NCBI GenBank assembly: GCA_030447785.1
Contig: JAUJOF010000021.1
Location: 1 to 39,454 of the forward strand
Source of the DNA: Solirubrobacteraceae bacterium
Lineage (GTDB): Bacteria > Actinomycetota > Thermoleophilia > Solirubrobacterales > Solirubrobacteraceae
Length of the DNA stretch: 39,454 bases
Direction: 5' to 3'
Position 1 is the stretch's first letter. The number at the start of each line of letters is the position of its first letter. Below, in pieces: positions 6,651-14,454 of the stretch. A model generated the notes under the pieces. It was not told where the DNA came from. It was given only the letters and a program-made list of their open reading frames with translations, and did not search any database. The position numbers and the translations under genes are program-made.

Positions 6651-8978
6651 CTAGCCGCGGTCGGGATCGCCGCTGCGGGGCCGCCGGGCGCCGCGCTCGC
6701 GCCCGCCGCCGTCGCGCCCGCCTCGGGGGCCGCCGTTGCCCCGGCCTCCGCGATCGCCGCCGCGGCGGCGACCGCCGCCCCCCCCGCCGCCGCCGCCACC
6801 GCCGGAGCCGACCGTGGCAAGCTCCTCGACGGACTTGCCGGCGACCTCGGGGTCCTCGGCCAGGCGCAGCCCGATGCGCCCGCGCTCGCGGTCGACCTCG
6901 ACGACGCGCACGGCGAGGTCCTGGCCCTGGGTGAGCACGTCCTCCACCGTGTCGACGCGCTGACCGGGCGAGACGTTGGAGATGTGCAGGAGGCCGTCGG
7001 TGCCCTTGATGAGCTCGACGAAGGCGCCGAAGGTCGTGGTCTTCACGACCTTGCCGGTGTACTCGTCGCCGACCTCGACCTCCTTGGTCATCTGACGGAT
7101 GCGCTCGCCCAGCGCGTCGCCCAGCTCCCCGTTGGCCGAGTAGATGAGCACCGCGCCCTCGTCGTTGACGTCGATCTGGGATTCGAACTCCTCGGACAGG
7201 CCGCGGATGGTCTCGCCGCCCTTGCCGATGAGCAGGCCGATCTTGTCGGGGTCGATCTGCACCTGGACGATGCGGGGCGCGTGCTTGGAAAGCTCGGCGC
7301 GCGGCGTGTCGATCACCTCGGTCATCCGCTCCAGGATGGCCAGGCGCGCGTCCTTGGCCTGCGCGAGCGCGTCGCGCAGGATCTCGAAGGTGACACCGGT
7401 GATCTTGATGTCCATCTGCAGCGCGGTGATGCCGCGATGGGTCCCGGCGACCTTGAAGTCCATGTCGCCCAGGTGGTCCTCCACGCCCGCGATGTCGGTG
7501 AGCACGACGTAGTCGTCGCCCTCCTTGATGAGGCCCATCGCGATGCCGGCCACCGGGCGCTTGAGCGGCACGCCGGCAGCCATCAGCGCCAGCGTGGAGC
7601 CGCATACCGAGCCCATGGACGACGAGCCGTTGGACTCGAGCGTGTCGGAGACCACGCGGATCGTGTAGGGGAACTCGTCCGTGGAGGGCACCATCGGCAC
7701 CAGCGCGCGCTCGGCCAGAGCGCCGTGGCCGATGTCACGGCGCTTGGGGCCGCGCATGAAGCCCGCCTCGCCCACCGAGAACGGCGGGAAGTTGTAGTGG
7801 TGGAAGTAGTACTTGTGCTTCTCGAGCCCGAGGGTGTCGAGACGCATCTCCTCCTTCATCGTGCCCAGCGCGGCCACACTGAGGATCTGCGTCTCGCCGC
7901 GGGTGAACAGCCCGGAGCCGTGCGCGCGCGGCGCGACGTCGATCTCCACGTCGATCGGGCGGATCTCCGTCTGGGCGCGGCCGTCGGGGCGCTTCTTCTC
8001 GACGGCGATCCGCTGGCGGATCGTCGTCTTCTCGAGGCGGTCGAAGGCCAGCTGCACCCTGGCGCGCTGCTCGGCGTAGCCCTCCCACTGCGGGTCCCCG
8101 GAGTGGGAGGTCAGCGCCTGCTCCTCCACTTCCTTGATGGCGTCCTGGCGGGCGAGCTTGCCCTCGATCTGGGTGGCCTGGTCCAGCGCGGCGCCGTGCG
8201 AGTCGCGGATGGCCTGCAGGAGGCCCTCGTCGACCTGGGGCGGCGTGATCTCCACCTTGGGCTTGCCGGCCTTCTCGCGCAGCTCGTGCTGCAGGGCGCA
8301 GAGCTTGCGGATCTCCGAGTGGGCGATGTCCAGCGCGTCGAGCATCTCGGCCTCGGGAATCTCGTTGGCTCCCGCCTCGACCATGAGGATGGCCTCCTCG
8401 GTGCCGGCCACCACGAGGTCGAGGTCGCTCTCGTTCTCGGCGCCCTCCATGAGGCTCTCCTCCGAGGGGTTGACCACGAAGTTGCCTTCGACCTTGCCGA
8501 TGCGCACGGCGCCGACGGGCATGGGGAAGGGGATCTCGCTGATCATCAGCGCCGCGGACGTCGCGTTCATCGACAGGATGTCGTGCGGGTGGTCGTGGTC
8601 GACGCTGAGGGGGATCGACACCAGCTGCGTCTCGCGGTTCCACCCCTTGGGGAAGAGGGGGCGCAGGGGGCGGTCGATCATGCGCGCGGTCAGCGTGCCC
8701 TTCTCGGACGAGCGACCCTCGCGCTTGAAGAAGGAGCCGGGGATCTTGCCCGCGGCGTACATGCGCTCTTCGACGTCCACCGTGAGCGGGAGGAAGTCGA
8801 CATCGCGCGCGTTGCCGGCGGTCGCGGTGCTGAGCACCATGGTGTCGCCCGAGCGGACGATGACGGCGCCGGAGGCCTGCTTGGCCATCTTGCCGGTCTC
8901 AAAGGAGATCTCGTTGCCGGCGATCTCGACCGAGACGGTGGTCACGTCGAAGGACGCGTGCCGTACGGCTTGGGACAT
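6651..8978 (-). CDS. pnp: Polyribonucleotide nucleotidyltransferase
   Basis: PNPase degrades RNA 3' to 5' by phosphorolysis and can also add tails. The 775-residue protein begins MSQAVRHASFDV. It has two RNase PH-like domains (GRSSEKGTLTARMIDRPLRPLF in the first, RRDIGHGALAERAL in the second), then a KH domain (IGLLIGKGGETIRG) and an S1 domain (GAFVELIKGTDGLLHISN). It ends in a Gly/Arg-rich tail of about 50 residues that begins with eleven consecutive glycines, a likely RNA-binding extension. The start ATG at 8978 is preceded by AGAAGGGAA. A large plus-strand open frame over the same DNA is antisense. The gap to the M16 gene carries a GC hairpin near 6592. Confidence 0.96.
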   Translation of the reverse strand: MSQAVRHASFDVTTVSVEIAGNEISFETGKMAKQASGAVIVRSGDTMVLSTATAGNARDVDFLPLTVDVEERMYAAGKIPGSFFKREGRSSEKGTLTARMIDRPLRPLFPKGWNRETQLVSIPLSVDHDHPHDILSMNATSAALMISEIPFPMPVGAVRIGKVEGNFVVNPSEESLMEGAENESDLDLVVAGTEEAILMVEAGANEIPEAEMLDALDIAHSEIRKLCALQHELREKAGKPKVEITPPQVDEGLLQAIRDSHGAALDQATQIEGKLARQDAIKEVEEQALTSHSGDPQWEGYAEQRARVQLAFDRLEKTTIRQRIAVEKKRPDGRAQTEIRPIDVEIDVAPRAHGSGLFTRGETQILSVAALGTMKEEMRLDTLGLEKHKYYFHHYNFPPFSVGEAGFMRGPKRRDIGHGALAERALVPMVPSTDEFPYTIRVVSDTLESNGSSSMGSVCGSTLALMAAGVPLKRPVAGIAMGLIKEGDDYVVLTDIAGVEDHLGDMDFKVAGTHRGITALQMDIKITGVTFEILRDALAQAKDARLAILERMTEVIDTPRAELSKHAPRIVQVQIDPDKIGLLIGKGGETIRGLSEEFESQIDVNDEGAVLIYSANGELGDALGERIRQMTKEVEVGDEYTGKVVKTTTFGAFVELIKGTDGLLHISNVSPGQRVDTVEDVLTQGQDLAVRVVEVDRERGRIGLRLAEDPEVAGKSVEELATVGSGGGGGGGGGGGRRRGGDRGGRGNGGPRGGRDGGGRERGARRPRSGDPDRG

Positions 8979-9001
8979 ATGGGATTTTCCCTTCTGCTTC
9001 T

Positions 9002-9023
9002 GCGCACCGTTCGGTAGGTGCGC
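9002..9023 (-). promoter_or_regulatory. Hairpin in the pnp leader
   Basis: GCGCACC (9002-9008) and GGTGCGC (9017-9023) form a perfect 7-bp stem about 24 nt before the pnp start. In several bacteria Pnp limits its own expression through a leader hairpin cut by RNase III; that this hairpin does so is inference. Confidence 0.4.
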
Positions 9024-9040
9024 GCACGTTCGTGCTGTCT

Positions 9041-9553
9041 TCAGAATCCGAACGAGTCGAGGATAGCCGACGTGGGGGCGCCGGGGACCAGCGTGCCGTC
9101 GACGACGAGGGTGGGCGTCGTGGTGATCCCGGCGCGCATGCCCTCCCGGGTGTCGCGCTTCACGCGGGCGATGGCGGCCTCCTCGCGGCGGTCGTGCTCG
9201 AAGCGCTCGAGGTCGAGGCCCAGCTTGCGGACGCGGGCCCACAGGTGTGGGTCGTCCAGGCGGCCCTGGTCGGCGTACAGCGCGTCGTGGAAGGCCCAGA
9301 AGGCGCCCTGCGCGCCGGCCGCCTCGACGGCGTGGGCGAGCGCAGGGGCTCGCGGGTCCTTGGCCTTCAGAGCGAAGTGACGGAAGACGCGGCGCGTCTG
9401 CGGGCGCGCGGCCAGCCGCGCGTGGGCGGTGGCGCAGTGCGGGCAGGTGAAGTCGCCGTAGACGACGATGAGCCGCCCGCCCTCGGGGCCGCGGACGTGA
9501 TCGTCCTGGCGCACGGGCGGCACCGGGGCGCTGCGAAGATCATCATCGGCCAT
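9041..9553 (-). CDS. DsbA-like thioredoxin-fold protein
   Basis: 170 residues. The redox motif FTCPHC occurs in YGDFTCPHCATAH, and the cis-proline loop is seen as TTTPTLVVDG. Together these define the Thioredoxin_4/DsbA group. Unlike secreted Dsb proteins it shows no signal peptide, so it may act in the cytoplasm. The ATG at 9553 shares the tetranucleotide CATG with the start of the divergent gene, leaving no room for a separate leader; GTG codons about 9-12 residues further in are alternative starts. It lies directly upstream of pnp with a 62-nt gap. Confidence 0.8.
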   Translation of the reverse strand: MADDDLRSAPVPPVRQDDHVRGPEGGRLIVVYGDFTCPHCATAHARLAARPQTRRVFRHFALKAKDPRAPALAHAVEAAGAQGAFWAFHDALYADQGRLDDPHLWARVRKLGLDLERFEHDRREEAAIARVKRDTREGMRAGITTTPTLVVDGTLVPGAPTSAILDSFGF

Positions 9554-10013
9554 GCGAATCCACGTGTTGGAGCGCGAGCAGATCCTGCCCGGCCCGCCCG
9601 CGGAGGTCTTTCCCTTCTTCGCCGATGCCCACAACCTCGAGGCGATCACCCCTCCCCTGCTGGGCTTCCGCGTGGTCACTCCCGAGCCCATCGAGATGCG
9701 CGTGGGCACCACGATCCAGTACCGCCTGCGCCTGCACGGCGTGCCCGTGAACTGGCTGACCTCCATCCAGGCCTGGGAGCCGCCCTCGCGCTTCGTCGAC
9801 GTGCAGTTGCGTGGCCCCTACGCGCTGTGGCACCACACGCACACCTTCGAGCCCGAGGGCGACGCGCGCGGCGGGACGCGCATGCGCGACACGGTGCACT
9901 ACGCGATGCCCTTCGGAGCGTTGGGCGAGCTCGCCCACCGCGCCTTCGTGCGCCGCGATGTCGAGTCGATCTTCGCCTTCCGCCACCACGAGGTGGCGCG
10001 GCGGATGGGTTGA
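9552..10013 (+). CDS. SRPBCC-fold protein (START-like ligand-binding family)
   Basis: 153 residues beginning MRIHVLEREQILPGPPAEVFPFFADA. The pattern NLEAITPPLLGF, the GTTIQYRLRLHG strand and the terminal IFAFRHHEVAR helix are typical of the SRPBCC proteins sometimes fused to or found with NAD-dependent epimerases (COG4276-like). These proteins bind hydrophobic ligands; the specific role is unknown. It is the only plus-strand gene in the 4.6-19 kb housekeeping block. The N-terminus matches the family from the first residue, which supports the ATG at 9552 although no ribosome binding site is evident. Confidence 0.8.
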   Translation: MRIHVLEREQILPGPPAEVFPFFADAHNLEAITPPLLGFRVVTPEPIEMRVGTTIQYRLRLHGVPVNWLTSIQAWEPPSRFVDVQLRGPYALWHHTHTFEPEGDARGGTRMRDTVHYAMPFGALGELAHRAFVRRDVESIFAFRHHEVARRMG

Positions 10014-10023
10014 AAGATCGCCT

Positions 10024-10066
10024 GGGGGCCCGCCTCCGGCGACCATGTGGTCGCCTCCGGCACCCC
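10024..10066. repeat. Palindromic REP-like element, copy 1
   Basis: GGCGACCA and TGGTCGCC flank a 2-nt centre; outside are CCTCCGG blocks and GGGGGCCC/CACCCC ends. It lies between the convergent ends of the SRPBCC and peroxiredoxin genes, so it may also act as a two-way terminator. On the minus strand it resembles the element at 14359: both read GGGTGCCGGAG, a CAYATG-centred palindrome, then GGAGGCGGG. Confidence 0.55.
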
Positions 10067-10543
10067 TCAGGCCGCGGCCTGCAGCCCGTCGAAGATCAGG
10101 TTGACCCCGGGCAGCTCGCCGGGGTTGGCGGCCAGGTGCGACCACGTGACCACCCCGTCGGGACCGATGATGACCAGCGCGCGATCCGTCGTGCCGGCCG
10201 GCTCGAAGTAGGCGCCAAAGGCGCGGGCGGTCTCGCCCTTGGGCTCGAAGTCCGACAGCTGGGGGATCGTGACGTTGAGCGACTCGCGAAAGGCCTTCTG
10301 GCTGTACGGACCGTCGGTGGAGACGCCATAGAGCACGGCGCCCTGGGCGCGCAGCTCCTCGAGGGCCTCCTCGTAGACCTGGAGCTGGTCGGTGCAGACC
10401 GGGCTGAAGGCGGAGGGATAGAAGACCAGGACGGTGGTCTGTCCCGCGAGGTCGTCGCGGGTGAAGGTGTCGCCGTCCTCGGTGCGCAGCGCGAACTCGG
10501 GCGCCGGCGTGCCGGGCGCGATGATCCGGCCGCCGTCGCTCAC
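10067..10543 (-). CDS. Peroxiredoxin (AhpE/BCP-like, one cysteine)
   Basis: 158 residues of the AhpC/TSA fold. The peroxidatic site is [14 protein letters not shown], where the Cys is the only cysteine in the protein, so it must use an external thiol or act as a 1-Cys enzyme like mycobacterial AhpE. It reduces peroxides in the cytoplasm. The GTG start at 10543 overlaps the rpsO stop in a GTGA, so the two are translationally coupled. The neighbouring DsbA-like gene may be a redox partner, but that is only a guess from proximity. Confidence 0.88.
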   Translation of the reverse strand: MSDGGRIIAPGTPAPEFALRTEDGDTFTRDDLAGQTTVLVFYPSAFSPVCTDQLQVYEEALEELRAQGAVLYGVSTDGPYSQKAFRESLNVTIPQLSDFEPKGETARAFGAYFEPAGTTDRALVIIGPDGVVTWSHLAANPGELPGVNLIFDGLQAAA

Positions 10544-10812
10544 CGGCGCAGGCCGAGCTCGCGAACGAGCGCGCGGTAGCCCTCGAGGTCCTTGTTGCGC
10601 AGGTAGTCGAGGAAGCGCCGGCGGCGGCCGACGAGCATGAGCAGGCCGCGGCGCGAGTGATGGTCCTTGCGGTGCTCGCGCAGGTGCTCGGTGAGCTCCT
10701 GGTTGATGCGCTCGGTGAGCAGCGCGACCTGCACGCGGGTGTTGCCCGTGTCCGCCGGCGTCTGGCCAAACTGGGTGACGATCTCCTGCTTGCGCTCCTG
10801 GGTGAGGCTCAT
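10540..10812 (-). CDS. rpsO: 30S ribosomal protein S15
   Basis: 90 residues, the normal length. The S15 features are clear: [29 protein letters not shown] at the start and [25 protein letters not shown] in the 16S rRNA-binding part. S15 binds the central domain of 16S rRNA early in assembly. In most bacteria rpsO is directly followed by pnp. Here a peroxiredoxin, an oppositely oriented SRPBCC gene and a DsbA-like gene separate them by about 1.5 kb. Confidence 0.97.
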   Translation of the reverse strand: MSLTQERKQEIVTQFGQTPADTGNTRVQVALLTERINQELTEHLREHRKDHHSRRGLLMLVGRRRRFLDYLRNKDLEGYRALVRELGLRR

Positions 10813-10952
10813 GCGGCGCCGGAGGCTAGCAGCCGCCCCGCCCGGCGGCCGGGTAGTGATGAACGATCCGCCACGCCTCGCTCACCCTGCCATCCTCGCT
10901 GCCCAAAGCGCGCGCGAGTGCGGCACGGGGTGACGCACGCGCTAGCGAACTG

Positions 10953-11843
10953 CTACGAGACCGCCACCACCCGTGCCTGCTCGACGTCGCGGTGCATCTG
11001 GTCGACCAGGGCGTCGGCGGAGTCGAAGCGCCGCTCGCCGCGCAGGCGCTCTAGGAAGCGCAGGCGCAGGACGCGGCCGTAGAGGTCGCCCTCCCAGTCG
11101 AGCAGGAACGCCTCGACAAGCTCGCCGCGCCCGCTGTCGAAGGTCGGACGCACCCCGATGCTCACCGCGGCGGCGTGCTCACGGCCGTCGTCGAGCTCGG
11201 CCCGCCCGGCGTAGACGCCGTGGCCGGGCACCGCGAGGGCGGCGTCGGGAACGAGGTTGGCCGTGGGATAGCCCAGCTCGCGCCCGACCTCGTCGCCGTG
11301 GACGACCGCCCCGGCCAGGAGAAAAGGCTCGCCCAGCAGCGTGGCCGCGTAGCTGACGGCGCCGCCGGCGATCAGGCCGCGGATGTGGCTGGACGAGACG
11401 ATCTCTCCGTGGATCTCCAGCAGCTCGACCACGCGCGTGGAGAAGCGCCCATCGGCGCGCAGCAGGTCGGCATCGCCCTGCGCGCGATGGCCGAAGCGGA
11501 AGTTCTCGCCCACGGACACGTCCGTGGCGCACAGGCGCGCGACGAGCACGTCGTCCACGAAGCTCTGCGCTGAGCGCGCGGCGTAGGCCGCATCGAAGGG
11601 AACGACCACGAGCTCCTCGACGCCCATCGCCGCCACCAGCTCGGCCTTGCGCGCGACGGTGGTCAGTAGCTTGGGAGCGGCCGCGGGGTGCACCACCGTG
11701 ACCGGGTGAGGATCGAAGGTCACCACCGTGTCGGCGCCGCGGATGACCTCGCGGTGGCCCAGGTGCACGCCGTCGAAGGTGCCGACGGCGACGCGGCGTG
11801 GGCGCGGCGCGACGTCGGGCAGGGAGACGACCCTGGCGCTCAC
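10953..11843 (-). CDS. ribF: Bifunctional riboflavin kinase/FAD synthetase
   Basis: Makes FMN from riboflavin and then FAD. The 296-residue protein has the adenylyltransferase motif GTFDGVHLGH near residue 20 and the SSSHIRGLIAGG segment. It also has the C-terminal kinase domain with GRELGYPTANL, GVYAG and SIGVRPTFD. The GTG start at 11843 overlaps the truB stop (GTGA), which fixes the start better than any ribosome binding site. The longer open frame upstream is a shadow of truB. The truB-ribF pair is conserved in many bacteria. Confidence 0.95.
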   Translation of the reverse strand: MSARVVSLPDVAPRPRRVAVGTFDGVHLGHREVIRGADTVVTFDPHPVTVVHPAAAPKLLTTVARKAELVAAMGVEELVVVPFDAAYAARSAQSFVDDVLVARLCATDVSVGENFRFGHRAQGDADLLRADGRFSTRVVELLEIHGEIVSSSHIRGLIAGGAVSYAATLLGEPFLLAGAVVHGDEVGRELGYPTANLVPDAALAVPGHGVYAGRAELDDGREHAAAVSIGVRPTFDSGRGELVEAFLLDWEGDLYGRVLRLRFLERLRGERRFDSADALVDQMHRDVEQARVVAVS

Positions 11844-12691
11844 CCGCGAAAGCCTACGACGGGCTTGAGCACGCCCTCCCGGGCCTGCGCGACGGCGATC
11901 GGACCGGCGGCATCGGCGAGGAGGATCGGCGCGGCGGGCGAGTCGCCGCTCGCGACGCTCCCCTGACCGCCCGGTGCGGGCACCGCGCGGCCGTGGGCAG
12001 CGGCGCGCGCGTCCTCCCCCCCGAGCTGGAGCACGGGCATCACCGCCGCGAGCGCCTCGCCCAGCGGCACGACCCGCGCGGAATCGGCGTCCTCGACGCG
12101 GAAGGGGCCGATCGCGGTGCGCCGCAGCTCGAGGCAGTAGGCATCGCCCAGGTCGGCGATCAACGAGCGCACGTAGGTGCCCGAGGAACAGCGGATGCAA
12201 TACCCGGCGCGAGGGCCGGGTACGGCGCCGGGCTCCTCCTCCCGCCACACCTCTTCGAAGGACCGCACCATCACCGTGCGCTCGGGCAGCTCCACGGCCT
12301 CGCCCGCGCGCGCGAGCCGGTAGGCGCGCCGCCCACCCACCTTCACCGCGCTGTGGCCGGGCGGGCGCTGGCGGACCTCCCCGACCGGGAGCGCCACCCC
12401 GGCCGCAGGCACCCGTCCCGTCACGGTGACCTCGCCCTCGGTGTCCCCCGTGGACGAGATCGCGCCCAGGCGAGCGACGACGGAGTACTCCTTCTCCGCG
12501 GCCATCAGCCACCGCTGCACCCGCGTCGCGCGCCCCAGCAGCACCAGCAGCAGTCCGGTGGCGAAGGGGTCGAGCGTCCCGGCATGGCCGACCTTGATCC
12601 CGCGGTGCGCGCGGCGCACCGCGGCGACCACATCGTGCGAGGTCTTCCCGGCGGGCTTGTCGATGAGCAGGATGCCGGCTGTGCCCAGCAT
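11840..12691 (-). CDS. truB: tRNA pseudouridine(55) synthase
   Basis: TruB isomerises U55 in the T-loop of tRNAs. The 283-residue protein starts MLGTAGILLIDKPAGKTSHDVV. It has the catalytic motif GHAGTLDPFATG, where the Asp is the nucleophile, and SSGTYVRSLIADLG in the second conserved block. It is 15 nt downstream of nrnA and overlaps ribF by 4 nt. Confidence 0.96.
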   Translation of the reverse strand: MLGTAGILLIDKPAGKTSHDVVAAVRRAHRGIKVGHAGTLDPFATGLLLVLLGRATRVQRWLMAAEKEYSVVARLGAISSTGDTEGEVTVTGRVPAAGVALPVGEVRQRPPGHSAVKVGGRRAYRLARAGEAVELPERTVMVRSFEEVWREEEPGAVPGPRAGYCIRCSSGTYVRSLIADLGDAYCLELRRTAIGPFRVEDADSARVVPLGEALAAVMPVLQLGGEDARAAAHGRAVPAPGGQGSVASGDSPAAPILLADAAGPIAVAQAREGVLKPVVGFRG

Positions 12692-12706
12692 GGATGCGCC
12701 CGGGCG

Positions 12707-13708
12707 TCAGGCCAGGGCGAGCTGCGCGCAGATCGCCCCGCGCAGGAAGGCCACGAGCTCACCGTGGGGCAGCGACGTGGTGAACCCCGCGGCCTGCCGG
12801 TGGCCGCCCCCGCCCTGCTCGCGGGCGATGGCCGAGACGTCGACGCTGCCGTCGGTCGAGCGCAGCGAGACCTTGGCGCGGCGCACGCCGGGCCTGTCGC
12901 AGTCGGCGTCGAGCAGCTCGCGCGCCAGCGCGGCGACCTTGGTGCCGCGCACGGAGCGCAGGTGGTCGACCACGCCCTCGGAGTAGGACTCCTCGGCGCC
13001 GGCCAGCGCGTAATCCTCGCGGGTGAGCCGCGTCAGCGTGAGGCGCCCGTCGTCGTGGCGCTCGATCGAGTCAAGCGCGCGACCCAGCAGCGCGAGCTTG
13101 CCGTAGGGCATCTCCTCGTACAGTCGCCGGTAGATCCCCTGCACGTCCACGCCCGCGTCGATCAGCTCCGCGGCCATCACGTGAGCGCGGGTGCCCGTGT
13201 TCTCGTACATGAACCGGCCGGTGTCGGTGACCAGCCCGATGTACAGGGCGTCGGCCACCGCCGGGGTGGGTGCAATGTCCAGGTCCTTCATGAGGTCCCA
13301 CACGATCTCCGTGGTGCACGAGGCGTCGGGCACCACGTGGTCGATCGTGCCAAAGCGCGTGTTGTCGTGGTGGTGGTCGATGTTCAGCAGCGTCGTGCCC
13401 TCCTGCAGGGCGGCGAGCGGATTGCGATCGACGTTGCCGCAGTCGAGGAACACCACGCAGCGCTCGGCCAGGTCGGCTGGCGGCTGGTGGACGAGGCCGC
13501 GCAGTTCGAGGAACGAGTACTCGTAGGGCAGCGGGAACTCGTCAGCGGCCACGTAGAGCGCCACGTCCTTGCCCAGCGCGCTGAGCACGCCCTCCATGGC
13601 CACCAGCGAGCCCAGCGCGTCGCCGTCGGGGGCGACGTGGGTCAGCAGCAGGAAGCGCTCGGCCTCGCGCAGGTGGCGCAGGACCTCGGCGCGGTGGTCA
13701 GGCGTCAT
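12707..13708 (-). CDS. nrnA: DHH-family oligoribonuclease/pAp phosphatase (NrnA-like)
   Basis: 333 residues. The metal-binding DHH motifs are present: THVAPDGDALGS near residue 23, FLDCGN, NIDHHHDN and VTDTGRF. The DHHA1 C-terminus shows GGGGHRQAAGF. NrnA removes 2-5 nt RNA fragments left by other RNases and hydrolyses pAp. The position between rbfA and truB is the usual one in Gram-positive and actinobacterial translation operons. The start overlaps the rbfA stop by 11 nt. Confidence 0.93.
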   Translation of the reverse strand: MTPDHRAEVLRHLREAERFLLLTHVAPDGDALGSLVAMEGVLSALGKDVALYVAADEFPLPYEYSFLELRGLVHQPPADLAERCVVFLDCGNVDRNPLAALQEGTTLLNIDHHHDNTRFGTIDHVVPDASCTTEIVWDLMKDLDIAPTPAVADALYIGLVTDTGRFMYENTGTRAHVMAAELIDAGVDVQGIYRRLYEEMPYGKLALLGRALDSIERHDDGRLTLTRLTREDYALAGAEESYSEGVVDHLRSVRGTKVAALARELLDADCDRPGVRRAKVSLRSTDGSVDVSAIAREQGGGGHRQAAGFTTSLPHGELVAFLRGAICAQLALA

Positions 13709-14036
13709 CGTCGAGCAACTCCTCCAGACGCGCCGCGCGGCGCACCGTGTCGTCGTCGAGGAAGCGCAGCTCGGGCGTGCGCTTGAGGCGCAGCTCGGCG
13801 CTGATGCGCCGCTGCAGGAATCCGTGCGCGGAGGTCAGCCCCTCGAGCGTGGCGGCCCGCTCGGGCTCGTCGCCCAGCACGCTGACGTGCACGCGTGCAT
13901 GACGGAGGTCGGAGGAAGTCGAGACGTCGGTCACGGTCACGAAGCCGATGCGGGGATCCTTGAGGCCCTGGGCCAGGGCGTCGCTGAGCACCTCGCGGAT
14001 GGCTTCGTCCACCCGCCGCATGCGGCCGCCGCTCAT
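13698..14036 (-). CDS. rbfA: 30S ribosome-binding factor A
   Basis: 112 residues from the ATG at 14036, starting MSGGRMRRVDEAIREVLSD. The KH-like core carries DPRIGFVTVTDVSTSSDLRHARVHVSV, the RbfA signature. RbfA helps mature the 5' end of 16S rRNA on the small subunit. The ATG overlaps the preceding DUF503 stop (ATGA). The longer upstream frame overlaps DUF503 and is not part of the protein. Confidence 0.95.
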   Translation of the reverse strand: MSGGRMRRVDEAIREVLSDALAQGLKDPRIGFVTVTDVSTSSDLRHARVHVSVLGDEPERAATLEGLTSAHGFLQRRISAELRLKRTPELRFLDDDTVRRAARLEELLDDDA

Positions 14037-14335
14037 CCTACGTCCTCGAAGGAGAGGATCGAGCGCTGGATGGCGACGCCGTCGGGGAAGCGCTCGTCGA
14101 GGAAACGCTCGACGCGGTCGACCGCGGCCTCCATGCGCGTCAGGTCGCCACCGGTCAGCGCGGCGGCCAGCGTCGCGCGCTGCCACAGGTCCTGATGGTC
14201 GACCTCGGCGACGGTCAGCCCGTGGCGCTGATGCAACAACGCCTTCACCGACTGGAGGTCCTTGCGCTTGGTCTTGAGGCTGCCGGCCTCGGGGAAGTGC
14301 AACTCGACGCGCAGCAGGGCGACGTACGCGCCCAT
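14033..14335 (-). CDS. DUF503 (YlxP-like) protein
   Basis: 100 residues beginning MGAYVALLRVELHFPEAGSLK, with the family pattern of an N-terminal beta strand, SLKxKR, then a SVKALLHQRHGLTVAEV segment. DUF503 proteins sit in the infB-rbfA operon in many bacteria and are thought to help ribosome assembly; the biochemical role is not settled. I chose the ATG at 14335 because the family N-terminus begins there; the upstream residues derive from a repeat-rich gap. Confidence 0.88.
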   Translation of the reverse strand: MGAYVALLRVELHFPEAGSLKTKRKDLQSVKALLHQRHGLTVAEVDHQDLWQRATLAAALTGGDLTRMEAAVDRVERFLDERFPDGVAIQRSILSFEDVG

Positions 14336-14337
14336 CA

Positions 14338-14431
14338 GGGGTGCCGGAGGCGGCCAGCGGGTGCCGGAGCGGCCATATGGCCGCGGAGGCGGGTCCCGCG
14401 TGGTCTCACCCGCCGGAGGCGGGCCCCCGGG
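14338..14431. repeat. Cluster of palindromic REP-like units between infB and DUF503
   Basis: GGGTGCCGGAG occurs twice. A perfect 16-nt palindrome GCGGCCATATGGCCGC occupies 14369-14384, and GGAGGCGGGTCCC and GGAGGCGGGCCCCC follow. The unit 14359-14397 resembles the element at 10024-10066 in reverse. It lies in the only sizeable gap of the infB-ribF operon, so it may shape mRNA stability or termination. Confidence 0.55.
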
Positions 14432-14454
14432 TCGCGCCAGCGACACCTCCTCAT

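Noticed and set aside
6609..9017. Plus-strand open frame of about 800 codons
   Set aside because: It is antisense to pnp, has an implausible composition (long Asp/His/Leu/Ala runs) and no family motif; it results from high G+C codon use.
11798..13786. Plus-strand open frame of about 660 codons over truB/nrnA
   Set aside because: Antisense to well-supported genes with intact motifs; composition is low-complexity Gly/Arg/His.
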